From contig CP036352.1 in NCBI GenBank assembly GCA_007753915.1, forward strand, positions 744,001 through 808,000: a DNA stretch of 64,000 bases. The letters are read 5' to 3'. The notes under the pieces were generated by a model, which saw nothing but the letters and a program-made list of their open reading frames with translations, ran no database searches and was not told the origin of the DNA. The translations under genes and the position numbers were made by a program. Below, in pieces: positions 22,879-30,427 of this stretch. This DNA comes from Phycisphaerae bacterium RAS2. GTDB taxonomy: Bacteria; Planctomycetota; Phycisphaerae; UBA1845; UTPLA1. The first letter of the stretch is position 1. Every line of letters begins with the position of its first letter.

Positions 22879-24012
22879 TCACACGCGCTGCATTTCTTCC
22901 AGGAACGCGCTGGGATTGTTGGCCCACTTTTCGGCTTCGAGCGGCGTGATGTGGCCGGCGCGGACGAGGGTGGCCAGCGAGCGCTCCAGCGTCGTCATGC
23001 GCTCCTCGGGCACGTCCTTGGTGCGAGTCTGCAACTGCGAATAAATCTGCTCCACCTTGCAATGGCGAATGAGATTTGAGCAGGCGTAGATGTTGTTCAT
23101 GATCTCCATCGCCACGATGCGGCCTTCGCCCTTCGCGCGGGGGATCAGCTTCTGCGAGATGACGTGGCTCAACCCCAGCGAAAGCTGGCTGGCGATCTCG
23201 TCCTGCTTGTTCGGCGGGAACATATCCAGCACGCGCGTCAGCGTCCCGCGCGTGTCGCGCGTGTGCAGCGTAGAGAAGACCAGGTGCCCGGTCTCGGCGG
23301 CCGTCAACGTCCACGAGGCGCTTTCGCGGTCGCGCATCTCACCGACGAAGATCACGTCCGGGTCTTCACGCAGACAGTCGCGCAGGCCGCGCTCGAAGCT
23401 GGGCACGTCGCGCCCGACTTCGCGCTGCGAGATGATCGCGGCCTTGCTGTGCAGGCGATACTCGATGGGGTCCTCGAGTGTGATGATTCGGCAGGGTCGC
23501 GTCTGGGCGATGCGGTCGATCAGCGATGCGATGGTTGTGCTCTTCCCCGCGCCGGTGATGCCGGTCACAAGCACCAGCCCATGTTGCCTCGCGACGATGT
23601 CGCGCCAGACGTTGTTGGGAAAGCCGATCTCCTCCACGGCCGGCGCTGACGACTCCAGCGCACGGATGGCGATGGCGAGTCCCTCGTTCTCGTGGAAAAA
23701 GTTCAGCCGGAACTGCATCGAGTCGGTCATGCACGAGCCGTCGGTCGAGCGGCCCTCGGCGAGGCGCGGCCATTCCTGCTCGGTCAGCAGACTGCGCGCG
23801 AGCTGTTCGACCGTCTCGCGCGTCAGCGGCGGACCTTTCATTTTCTGTAGCTGACCATCAACGCGATAAACGGGCGGCACGCCGGCTTTGATGTGCAGGT
23901 CCGACACACGCAGCCGGCCCATCTGCGCGAAGTAATCCAGCAGATCGCGCATGGAGAGCTTGCGGCCGTTGCCGAGGTCGTAGAGTTTGTCGTCGAGTGC
24001 GGGATGGGACAT
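22879..24012 (-). CDS. pilT: PilT/PilU-type pilus retraction ATPase
   Basis: This 377-aa type IV pilus retraction motor starts at ATG 24012; the open frame to 24111 lacks homology. It has Walker A GITGAGKSTT, the Asp box TLEDPIEYRL, Walker B DPDVIFVGEMRD and the His box STLHTRDT, so all catalytic motifs are intact. The N-terminal PAS-like domain has SDLHIKAGVPPVYRVDG. The C-terminus lacks the AIRNLIR motif of classical PilT and reads ACSNLIRHCKVEQIYSQLQ, a variant seen in PilT/PilU relatives. The small zinc-ribbon membrane protein is transcribed just upstream (108-bp gap). Pilus structural genes are not in the window. Confidence 0.88.
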   Translation of the reverse strand: MSHPALDDKLYDLGNGRKLSMRDLLDYFAQMGRLRVSDLHIKAGVPPVYRVDGQLQKMKGPPLTRETVEQLARSLLTEQEWPRLAEGRSTDGSCMTDSMQFRLNFFHENEGLAIAIRALESSAPAVEEIGFPNNVWRDIVARQHGLVLVTGITGAGKSTTIASLIDRIAQTRPCRIITLEDPIEYRLHSKAAIISQREVGRDVPSFERGLRDCLREDPDVIFVGEMRDRESASWTLTAAETGHLVFSTLHTRDTRGTLTRVLDMFPPNKQDEIASQLSLGLSHVISQKLIPRAKGEGRIVAMEIMNNIYACSNLIRHCKVEQIYSQLQTRTKDVPEERMTTLERSLATLVRAGHITPLEAEKWANNPSAFLEEMQRV

Positions 24013-24120
24013 GGTAATGTCGCTCGCAAGCTTCGCATGGACGGCGGGGGTGAATCGGGTGGGCGAAGCGGGGGCTGGGTGGATACTATGCCGGTTGCGA
24101 ACCGGCGCCACTCCTGCATT

Positions 24121-24465
24121 CTATGCTTTGGCCGGGCGCTTTGAAAAGCACGATTTGCAAAGCCGCTCGCCGTCCGGCAAGTGATAGACCTTTGGAAACA
24201 CACGGCCGCACTCGTTGCAGATCCCCTGGGCCATCGGGGGCAGGTTGGGATCGGGCGGCAGGTCGGCCGCGTCGGGCTTCGCGGATGGCGGCTTGCCCGT
24301 GAACTTTTCGAACTCGCGATCAACGTCATGCTGCTGGCGCTGAAACCGCCAGACCCGCCAGCCCATGACGGCGGCGAACAAAACGATGGCGATGATTGCC
24401 AGCAGCATCGCGATGCCGATGAGCAGGAAGATGTTTTGCCCAAACATCGTGAGTTGCGGATTCAT
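24121..24465 (-). CDS. small membrane protein with C-terminal zinc ribbon
   Basis: This 114-aa protein has one hydrophobic helix at residues about 12-35 (IFLLIGIAMLLAIIAIVLF), a basic charged linker and a four-cysteine C-terminus, CNECGRVFPKVYHL then CKSC, typical of a rubredoxin-like zinc ribbon. I do not recognise the family. Its place directly upstream of pilT on the same strand suggests a role with the pilus motor or its regulation. A 17-bp tandem repeat array occupies its upstream region. Confidence 0.6.
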   Translation of the reverse strand: MNPQLTMFGQNIFLLIGIAMLLAIIAIVLFAAVMGWRVWRFQRQQHDVDREFEKFTGKPPSAKPDAADLPPDPNLPPMAQGICNECGRVFPKVYHLPDGERLCKSCFSKRPAKA

Positions 24466-24477
24466 GGCTCATCCTTC

Positions 24478-24557
24478 AATCGCGCCGCCGGACCAATCGC
24501 GCCGCCGGACCAATCGCACCGCCGGACCAATCGCACCGCCGCGCCAATCGCGAGACC
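24478..24557. repeat. 17-bp tandem repeat array
   Basis: About 4.7 copies of AATCGCGCCGCCGGACC with G/A variation at one position (units at 24478, 24495, 24512, 24529 and 24546, the last partial). It lies 12 bp upstream of the small zinc-ribbon gene's start, over its expected promoter or leader. There are no spacers, so it is not CRISPR. Confidence 0.9.
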
Positions 24558-24605
24558 GATTGACTTCCGCGCAGAAGCCGACGGATTGCCATCCGTCGGG
24601 CTCAA

Positions 24606-25721
24606 TCATCCCGCATGATTTGGCTTCTCGGCGGGGGCTCTTGCAACTCCGAGGTTCACGAAGCGATTGCCTGCCGGTGCATCACGCAGCGCGGCCGCAG
24701 CGGGGCGATCAAATTCCGCCAGGTCCGACTCAACCGGCACGGTGACTTCCAGCCACGTGCAGGCTGTATGAGTCTTCAATCGCGCCTTGCGCAGCGCCGC
24801 GGGCAACACGACCACATCGCCTGCCGCGAATTGCTCCGTCGTAGCGCCGTAAGCGATCTCCCCGCGCCCGTCGAGCACGATCCAGCAGACGAGTTCGGCG
24901 TACGGAATCTCCTGCTCGATGCCCTCGACGAATCGTACCTTCTCCATGCGGAACTTCGGGCAGGAGACCAGCCGTGTCACGGTGGTGAAGATGCTCGTGA
25001 CGTGCGTGCGCTTTTCCGCCGTGGCGAATTCCGGATCGGCAACGATCGCATCGACCCCTTCGCGAAGATGCATGCCCGCGTCGCCGGCCGGTCGCGTACG
25101 GTCCCAGTCGTAGAGGCGATAAGTCACGTCGCAGGGGGTTTGCACCTCGGCGAGCACAAGCCCGCCGCCCGCGGCATGGACGGTGCCCGCCGGCAGGTAG
25201 AACGCATCGCCGGCCCGCGCGCGGCGCGTCAACACGCAATCAACGATTGAAGCCGGATCGCGTGCAAGCTGCTCGGCCACGCGCTCGCGCGAAGCATCGG
25301 GCCGCAGGCCGCGATAGATGACCGCGTCGTCGCGCGCTTCGATGACGTACCACGCTTCATGCTTGCCGATCGGCGCGAGGCCCGCGCGGGCGGCGGTCTC
25401 ATCGTCGGGATGCACCTGAATCGACAGCGGCTGGCAGGCGTCGAGAAATTTGATGAGCAGGGGGAATCGCCCCGCGGCGAGGGGCGCCCGACCGAGCAGG
25501 TCCGCTCTCCACTCGTCGACCAGGGAGTGCAGGGTTCGACCCTTCACCGGGCCGCGAGCGACGATGGATTGGGCGTCTGGCAGGTCAACGACTTCCCACG
25601 ATTCGCCGATGGGTTGGTCGTTGGGTGGCGGCAGTGGCTTGTTCAACAGGCGCGTCAGGTTTCGACCGCCCCAGACTTTCGGGCGATAGATCGGCTCAAA
25701 CACAAGCGGGCAGACGTCCAT
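24606..25721 (-). CDS. manA: class I mannose-6-phosphate isomerase (ManA-like)
   Basis: This 371-aa cupin isomerase interconverts fructose-6-phosphate and mannose-6-phosphate. The family core is present: GESWEVVDLP, PLLIKFLDACQPLSIQVHPDD (zinc-binding Gln and His), KHEAWYVIEA with the metal Glu, and AGTVHAAGGGLVLAEVQ with the second His. It starts at ATG 25721; a TAGAAT hexamer ends 9 bp before it with no Shine-Dalgarno, suggesting a leaderless or very short-leader transcript. A strong terminator-like hairpin on the same strand lies about 65 bp upstream and separates it from any earlier transcript. A role in GDP-mannose supply for the GT39 enzyme next door is possible but not shown. Confidence 0.88.
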   Translation of the reverse strand: MDVCPLVFEPIYRPKVWGGRNLTRLLNKPLPPPNDQPIGESWEVVDLPDAQSIVARGPVKGRTLHSLVDEWRADLLGRAPLAAGRFPLLIKFLDACQPLSIQVHPDDETAARAGLAPIGKHEAWYVIEARDDAVIYRGLRPDASRERVAEQLARDPASIVDCVLTRRARAGDAFYLPAGTVHAAGGGLVLAEVQTPCDVTYRLYDWDRTRPAGDAGMHLREGVDAIVADPEFATAEKRTHVTSIFTTVTRLVSCPKFRMEKVRFVEGIEQEIPYAELVCWIVLDGRGEIAYGATTEQFAAGDVVVLPAALRKARLKTHTACTWLEVTVPVESDLAEFDRPAAAALRDAPAGNRFVNLGVARAPAEKPNHAG

Positions 25722-25784
25722 TGCGTCTGGATTCTACTCCGTCTGTGCGGGGGTTGCGCGGCGCGCTGACTAAGCGGGTGACCA

Positions 25785-25823
25785 TAAAAAAAGTTCCCAC
25801 CCGGTCCGACCACCGGGTGGGAG
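25785..25823 (-). terminator. intrinsic terminator reading leftward, upstream of manA
   Basis: On the minus strand CCCACCCGG pairs with CCGGGTGGG (25796-25821 region) and is followed by a run of seven T (A-run at about 25788-25794 on the plus strand). No minus-strand gene ends here, so the hairpin terminates an unannotated transcript or attenuates manA. Confidence 0.65.
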
Positions 25824-26045
25824 AATCAACCAGCGGATGGGCGAGCCGACAAACATCCACCGGTCGAACACGACTGGATCGCCGCGGGCCGCAGATGCGA
25901 AATCGGATGCGGTCATGGCGGCTGGAATTCAGTTTGACTGACGGATTCCGTCAAAGCGGAACCATTGCGGGCAGGTTTCCTCCAATGAGCGCGGGCTTCC
26001 CCCAGCCAATCCGCCCTCGGCAGGTCAATCTTTAATACGGACGGC
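25785..26045 (-). ncRNA. candidate non-coding RNA ending at the terminator upstream of manA
   Basis: The 548-bp gap between manA and the GT39 gene contains no convincing gene. On the minus strand it holds several potential hairpins, for example GGCTGGGGGAAGCC, TTTGACGGAATCCGTCA-type arms near 25935-25960, and GGATG...CATCC near 25825-25860. It ends in a classic GC hairpin plus T-run. This is the layout of a small RNA gene or a structured leader. It matches neither tmRNA, RNase P RNA nor SRP RNA by the conserved cores I checked. The 5' end is uncertain. Confidence 0.3.
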
Positions 26046-26269
26046 ATCGGACACTCTCACGCCGCGCCGGGTGGAACTTTTTGAGGGATCGCCGCGAAGG
26101 CATGGCCGCCCCCGAATCATGCCGTGCAACGTACGAAACCCTCGTTTTGTTGCGAGTATTTCGACGTTGCCCGACAATAACCCTCCGTCGCCATGAGAGT
26201 TGGCGTCGCTTCGATTCAGTCTCCCGGCTCGCGATTGCAGCCGACAGCAACCCCGCGGAATTGGTTGAT

Positions 26270-28180
26270 ATGTCACACCTGGCCGCAGATTCCGGTGCCT
26301 CCGCAGTTCCGTGTGCGCTCACAGACCGGCGTGTGCCTGCCCAAGCAGGGCTAAGCTGGATGGTCCTGACGCTGGCCTTTTTCGGTTGGGTCTTCTTCGC
26401 GCTGGTCACGCTGTCCCGCGGTCCGTCGCTCGGCGATCACGAGGTCATCGTCGCGCAGATCGCCCGGCAGACGCTTCAGACGGGCGAGTGGATCGTTCCG
26501 CAGTATCTCGACACACCGTTCCTGATGAAACCTCCGCTCGCGCCGTGGCTCGTGGCGGCGGTGACCAAGGCGCTGCCCGATGCATGGGCGACGCAATGGA
26601 TCTCCGAGGAGTTCATCCCGCGGCTGCCGTCGGTGCTGGCGACGCTCGTCACGGCATTCATTCTGCTAAGCCTGGCACGCGACATGTTCGGCGCAGCGGC
26701 CGCTCGGATCACGACATTCGCATATTTAACATCCGTCGGTGCGATGCTCTTCGCGCTGAACGCCACGGTTGAGGCCGTGCTGACGCTGTTGTGCACCTGG
26801 GCCTTCGCGGAGTTCTGGTGGTCGCGCCGCGCGACCGGCGCTGCGCGCCGCTGGCATCAGGCGAGTTTCTATCTTGCCCTGGGGCTGGCCATGCTCGCCA
26901 AGGGGCCGATGCCGCTGATGGTCGTGTGCGCGCCGATCGCGGTCTATTGGTGGCTGGACCGACCGCTGCGAAGGCTGGCGGCCGCGCGCCGCGGACGGAT
27001 TCGCGGTGCGTTGAGTCGACTGGTGCTGGATGCCTGGCCGCGGCTGCGACTTGCGCTGACGGGCCTGGGTCTCTGGTGGGGCGTACCGCTGTTCCTGATG
27101 ATGTTCCTTCCGTGGATGTTTCTCGTCGCCCGGCGCGAGCCGTATTTCTGGGAATTATGGAACTACGAATACCTCGACCGGCTGGAGGGCGATTATCCCG
27201 GCGTGAAATCCGGGAGCTACTGGTATTACGCGCCGCTGTTACTGGGTCTTGCGATGCCGTGGTCGTTGTCGGTGCCCGAGGCGCTGGCGGCTCCGTTCCT
27301 GCGGGCCTATCGCAATCATCGCAGGCCGATGCTCTATGCGTGGTGCTGGGTCATCGTGGCGGTTGCGATTCTCTCGTTGATGAGCTTCAAAAAACCGTAC
27401 TACCTCCTCCCCGCGCTGCCCGGGTGCATGTTGCTGCTCGGGCCGGTGCTGGAGCGGTTCTTTTTTCACCGGCCCACGGTTGTTGATCCACGGCGTACAA
27501 AGTTGATCGGCCTTGTTTTTGTCGTTCTGGCGAGCGTGGGCGCGATCATCGCGTGGTTCGTCGGCGATCACATGTTTCACGAGGCGTGGCACCCGCCGGT
27601 GACGTGGGGCACGCTGGTCATCGCCGGCATGATCATCGCGGGGTTGTATGGGGCCGTGCGGTTGTATGGCGCGGCCGCAACGCCGACCTCGGCGCAGCGC
27701 GCCCGGAGCCTGGTTGCCGTCGGCGCATCGTGTGTGGCGGGATTTCTTATTACGTGGACGCTGCTCGGCCCCGCGCTGGGGAACTGCGATGACCCGCGTG
27801 CGCTGGTGCAGCATCTGCGCGAGGCGGGTGTGCCCGATGAAGCGCCGTTGTACTGGGCAAGCAATCGGCCGGACGGGCGTGTGACGTATTACTGTCGCCG
27901 CGACGTACTTCAAGTGATGGACCCATACAAGCTGATTGCGCAGCGGCGCAACCACACCACGAATGAGGATCTTCGGCGCATGGCCGCGACGCGTCTTTGT
28001 GAATTGCTCGAATCCGATCGGTCGGTCTATATCGTCTTCGAGCGCGAGGACTACGAGACGTTGAAACTGCTATATCGCCCGACCGCGCGACTGCTCTGCG
28101 ATGTCGATCGCGGCGAAGCCGGCGAGGATGAGGATGACTGGGTCGTCGCGACAAACGCCGGGGTAAGCAGAGAGCCGTGA
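26270..28180 (+). CDS. GT39 (ArnT/PMT-like) membrane glycosyltransferase
   Basis: This polytopic protein (about 636 aa from ATG 26270; the frame is open from 26081, so the start is uncertain) uses a polyprenyl-phosphate sugar donor on the periplasmic side. The N-terminus has the family signature: the first helix, then GDHEVIVAQIARQTLQ, GEWIVPQYLDTPFLMKPPLAPW (acidic catalytic loop and the KPPL motif), then about 11 more helices. The C-terminal 120 residues are soluble (YYCRRDVLQVMD). ArnT-type enzymes modify lipid A and others mannosylate proteins; which applies here is unknown. manA is divergent, so the two may share a sugar pathway (inference). Confidence 0.85.
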   Translation: MSHLAADSGASAVPCALTDRRVPAQAGLSWMVLTLAFFGWVFFALVTLSRGPSLGDHEVIVAQIARQTLQTGEWIVPQYLDTPFLMKPPLAPWLVAAVTKALPDAWATQWISEEFIPRLPSVLATLVTAFILLSLARDMFGAAAARITTFAYLTSVGAMLFALNATVEAVLTLLCTWAFAEFWWSRRATGAARRWHQASFYLALGLAMLAKGPMPLMVVCAPIAVYWWLDRPLRRLAAARRGRIRGALSRLVLDAWPRLRLALTGLGLWWGVPLFLMMFLPWMFLVARREPYFWELWNYEYLDRLEGDYPGVKSGSYWYYAPLLLGLAMPWSLSVPEALAAPFLRAYRNHRRPMLYAWCWVIVAVAILSLMSFKKPYYLLPALPGCMLLLGPVLERFFFHRPTVVDPRRTKLIGLVFVVLASVGAIIAWFVGDHMFHEAWHPPVTWGTLVIAGMIIAGLYGAVRLYGAAATPTSAQRARSLVAVGASCVAGFLITWTLLGPALGNCDDPRALVQHLREAGVPDEAPLYWASNRPDGRVTYYCRRDVLQVMDPYKLIAQRRNHTTNEDLRRMAATRLCELLESDRSVYIVFEREDYETLKLLYRPTARLLCDVDRGEAGEDEDDWVVATNAGVSREP

Positions 28181-28236
28181 GCCGTGAGCCATGAGCTATA
28201 CCCTGAACACAAGGTCATCCTTTTTTCCCGATCTAC

Positions 28237-28254
28237 CTCCGTGCCTTCGTGCCG
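28237..28254. repeat. CACGAAGG-type word repeat, reverse copy
   Basis: CCTCCGTGCCTTCGTGCC upstream of the dipeptidase start is the reverse complement of the words at 13525-13560 and 32951-32999. Confidence 0.5.
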
Positions 28255-28297
28255 ATTCCCTTTCCCCTGTTCCCTCTTCCCCCTTACGCTATCGCCC

Positions 28298-29815
28298 ATG
28301 TCCCATGACCACGTCGATCCAGCCGTATTGAAACTGAAGCCCGAGTCGGTCTGGCGATTCTTCGCCGAGATGTCGGCCATCCCCCGAGGCTCGAAGAAGG
28401 AAGACCGCATTCGCGAGCGGATGAAGCAACTCGCCACCGAGAACGGGTTGAAGGTCCGTCAGGATGCATCGGGAAACTTGCTTATCACGGCGCCCGGCAC
28501 GGCTGGATTTGAGAACGCGCCGCCAGTCTGCCTCCAGGGACACATCGACATGGTCTGCGAGGCCAACTCGGGCACGAAGCACGACTTCGACCGCGACCCG
28601 ATTCGCCTGGTACTGGATCGCACCGATCCGAGCCGCGACCGTCAGGGAGCGGGTACTTCGCACGGAACGACATTTGTTCGCGCGGAAGGCACGACGTTGG
28701 GCGCGGACAACGGCATCGGCGTGTGCCTGGCGCTGGCGGCGGCGACGGAGCCGGACGTGCAGCGCGGGCCGCTGGAGATTCTGCTGACCTATGACGAAGA
28801 AGACGGCATGACCGGCGCGAAGGCCATTGAGAAGGGGTTTCTCACGGCCAAGTGCCTGATCAACCTCGACAGCGAGGAAGACGACACGCTTTACATCGGC
28901 TGCGCCGGCGGCACGGACGTGAATTACCTTTGGACGCTGCCGAGAGAGAACGCTACGGGGCTGGAGGCGGCACGAGTGGAGGTGCGCGGGTTGCGCGGGG
29001 GCCACAGCGGTAGCGACATTAATCTTAATCGAGGCAACGCGATCAAGGCGCTGGCGCAGGCGCTGCTTGGTGCGGGCATCGATGGTCTGCGAGTCGCGCA
29101 GCTCACGGGCGGCAGCAAGCGCAACGCGATTCCGCGCGAGGCGTCGGCGGTCGTTTGCGGCCCGCGTGGGACCGTCGAGGCACTGCGCAAGTCCTGTGAG
29201 CAGGTCTGCGCGGCGTTGAAATCGGACAATGGCGAAGCGGATGCCGCGTTCTCGGTTGATTCGGAGAAGGCGGATCAGGCCGCGACCGCCGCCGACACGG
29301 CGCGCGTGCTGGAGGCGCTGGCTGCGATTCCCAGCGGGGTACTCGCCGTGTTCCCGGAGATACCCGGCCTTGTGCAGACGTCGAACAATCTCTCGACCGT
29401 AACCTGCGATGCGAGCGGGCCGCTCAAGATCACCGCCGGCTGTCTCGCGCGCAGCGCGTCGGAGGCGCAGATGGTCCGCACGGTGCAGATGCTGCGGTCG
29501 ATCGCCGCGCTCGCCGGCGCAGCATCGTCCATCGGCAACGAATACCCCGGCTGGCGACCGAACATCCAATCGCCGCTGTTGGACACCTGCAAGAAAGTGT
29601 ACGCGCGCGTCTTCGGGCACGAGCCGGGCGTCACGGCCATTCACGCCGGCCTCGAATGCGGCATCATCGGGCAGCGCGTCGGTGGGCTGGACATGATCTC
29701 CTTCGGCCCGAACATCACCGGCGCGCACAGTCCCGACGAGCGTGTTTATCCCGATTCGGTCGCGAAGATGTGGGACTATCTCAAGGCCGTCCTGCGGGAA
29801 CTGGCTTCGGCGTAG
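28298..29815 (+). CDS. pepD: cytosolic non-specific dipeptidase / aminoacyl-histidine dipeptidase (M20)
   Basis: This 505-aa zinc aminopeptidase cleaves dipeptides, including Xaa-His, in the cytosol. It starts at ATG 28298; the frame upstream to 28184 covers word repeats. Metal and catalytic motifs are intact: LQGHIDMVCE, TTLGADNGIG, LLTYDEEDGMTG and INLDSEEDDTLYIGCAGG, plus the lid region GGHSGSDI. Residues about 110-122 (DPSRDRQGAGTSH) are extra to the family and coincide with a dispersed repeat at 28628-28654, inserted in frame before the VRAEGTTLGADN motif. The 3' end overlaps the convergent hypothetical gene by 35 bp. Confidence 0.92.
   Translation: MSHDHVDPAVLKLKPESVWRFFAEMSAIPRGSKKEDRIRERMKQLATENGLKVRQDASGNLLITAPGTAGFENAPPVCLQGHIDMVCEANSGTKHDFDRDPIRLVLDRTDPSRDRQGAGTSHGTTFVRAEGTTLGADNGIGVCLALAAATEPDVQRGPLEILLTYDEEDGMTGAKAIEKGFLTAKCLINLDSEEDDTLYIGCAGGTDVNYLWTLPRENATGLEAARVEVRGLRGGHSGSDINLNRGNAIKALAQALLGAGIDGLRVAQLTGGSKRNAIPREASAVVCGPRGTVEALRKSCEQVCAALKSDNGEADAAFSVDSEKADQAATAADTARVLEALAAIPSGVLAVFPEIPGLVQTSNNLSTVTCDASGPLKITAGCLARSASEAQMVRTVQMLRSIAALAGAASSIGNEYPGWRPNIQSPLLDTCKKVYARVFGHEPGVTAIHAGLECGIIGQRVGGLDMISFGPNITGAHSPDERVYPDSVAKMWDYLKAVLRELASA
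28628..28654. repeat. GAGCCGCGACCG-GGGAGCGGG repeat inside pepD
   Basis: CCGAGCCGCGACCG...GGGAGCGGGT shares about 23 of 27 positions with 59726-59753. The two copies are translated in different frames (SRDRQGAG here, RAATAGER there), so the conservation is at the DNA level. Confidence 0.75.
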
Positions 29816-30269
29816 CGTCCGAGGCCGGCAGGATCGGCGGCGCGGAAGGCTTCACGGTTGCAACCGATGCCCGCGCGGCGCTCTGCTTGTTGATCGGGTC
29901 GGCGGCCGGCGTTACGAAGTGGCAATCCCCCCCGAACAAGTCGCGCCGCATCACAACGCCCAGCGGGGTCGTGTAGTAATTGTGAATGTACGAAGCGTAC
30001 TCGGCGATGGCCTGCTGCCACGAGCGGCCGGAATCTTCGGCTTTGCGAAGGGCGAAATAGACGCCGTCGATCTGCCCGGCATGGCGCGAGATGAGATCGG
30101 CGATGAGGATCTCCTCGGCGCTGGCGCGGATGAACTGCCAGTCCAGATTCTTGACTCGTTCGTGAAAGACGACGCGGTGAAGGTGTTCCACTTGGCGCAG
30201 AATTCGGTGCAGGAAGTCGTGCGAGCCGATCGCATCGTGGAGCTTCTGGCGCTGTTCGCTGGGGATCAT
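29781..30269 (-). CDS. hypothetical protein
   Basis: This 162-aa protein is predicted cytosolic and mostly helical up to residue 125, followed by a Pro/Ala-rich tail of about 35 residues. GAGGA lies 6-10 bp before ATG 30269, which decides the start over the longer frame to 30413. Repeated His and aromatic residues occur (HDFLHRILRQVEHLH, HNYYTTPLG, GGDCHFV), but no known metal motif is evident. I do not recognise the family. It converges with pepD, overlapping by 35 bp. Confidence 0.65.
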   Translation of the reverse strand: MIPSEQRQKLHDAIGSHDFLHRILRQVEHLHRVVFHERVKNLDWQFIRASAEEILIADLISRHAGQIDGVYFALRKAEDSGRSWQQAIAEYASYIHNYYTTPLGVVMRRDLFGGDCHFVTPAADPINKQSAARASVATVKPSAPPILPASDATPKPVPAGRP

Positions 30270-30319
30270 GGCGTTCCTCGAGAGACCGGAATCGGCGATC
30301 GAGCATCCTAATGTAAGTA

Positions 30320-30348
30320 ATCGTAGGCCATTGCCGCGGAAATCGCAA
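30320..30348 (-). promoter_or_regulatory. possible promoter of the hypothetical gene ending at 29781
   Basis: On the minus strand TTGCGA (30348-30343), a 17-bp gap, then TACGAT (30325-30320). This gives a leader of about 44 nt. Confidence 0.35.
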
Positions 30349-30366
30349 TGAATTCGGGCGGCTGGA

Positions 30367-30395
30367 TTGACCCGCAACATCAAGCGGAGTAGAAC
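30367..30395 (+). promoter_or_regulatory. sigma70-like promoter of the FHA-GAF kinase gene
   Basis: TTGACC (30367-30372), a 17-bp gap, then TAGAAC (30390-30395). Transcription would start about 26 nt before GTG 30428. Confidence 0.5.
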
Positions 30396-30427
30396 TTTAC
30401 GCCGCCTTAACACGACGCTGGGGCCGC

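Noticed and set aside
24478-24557. CRISPR array
   Set aside because: The units are 17 bp and directly adjacent without spacers, and no cas genes are in the window.
25785-26045. tmRNA, RNase P RNA or SRP RNA
   Set aside because: The conserved cores I looked for (tmRNA T-arm/CCA end, the GAGGAAAGUCC block of RNase P, the SRP GNAR loop region) are absent.
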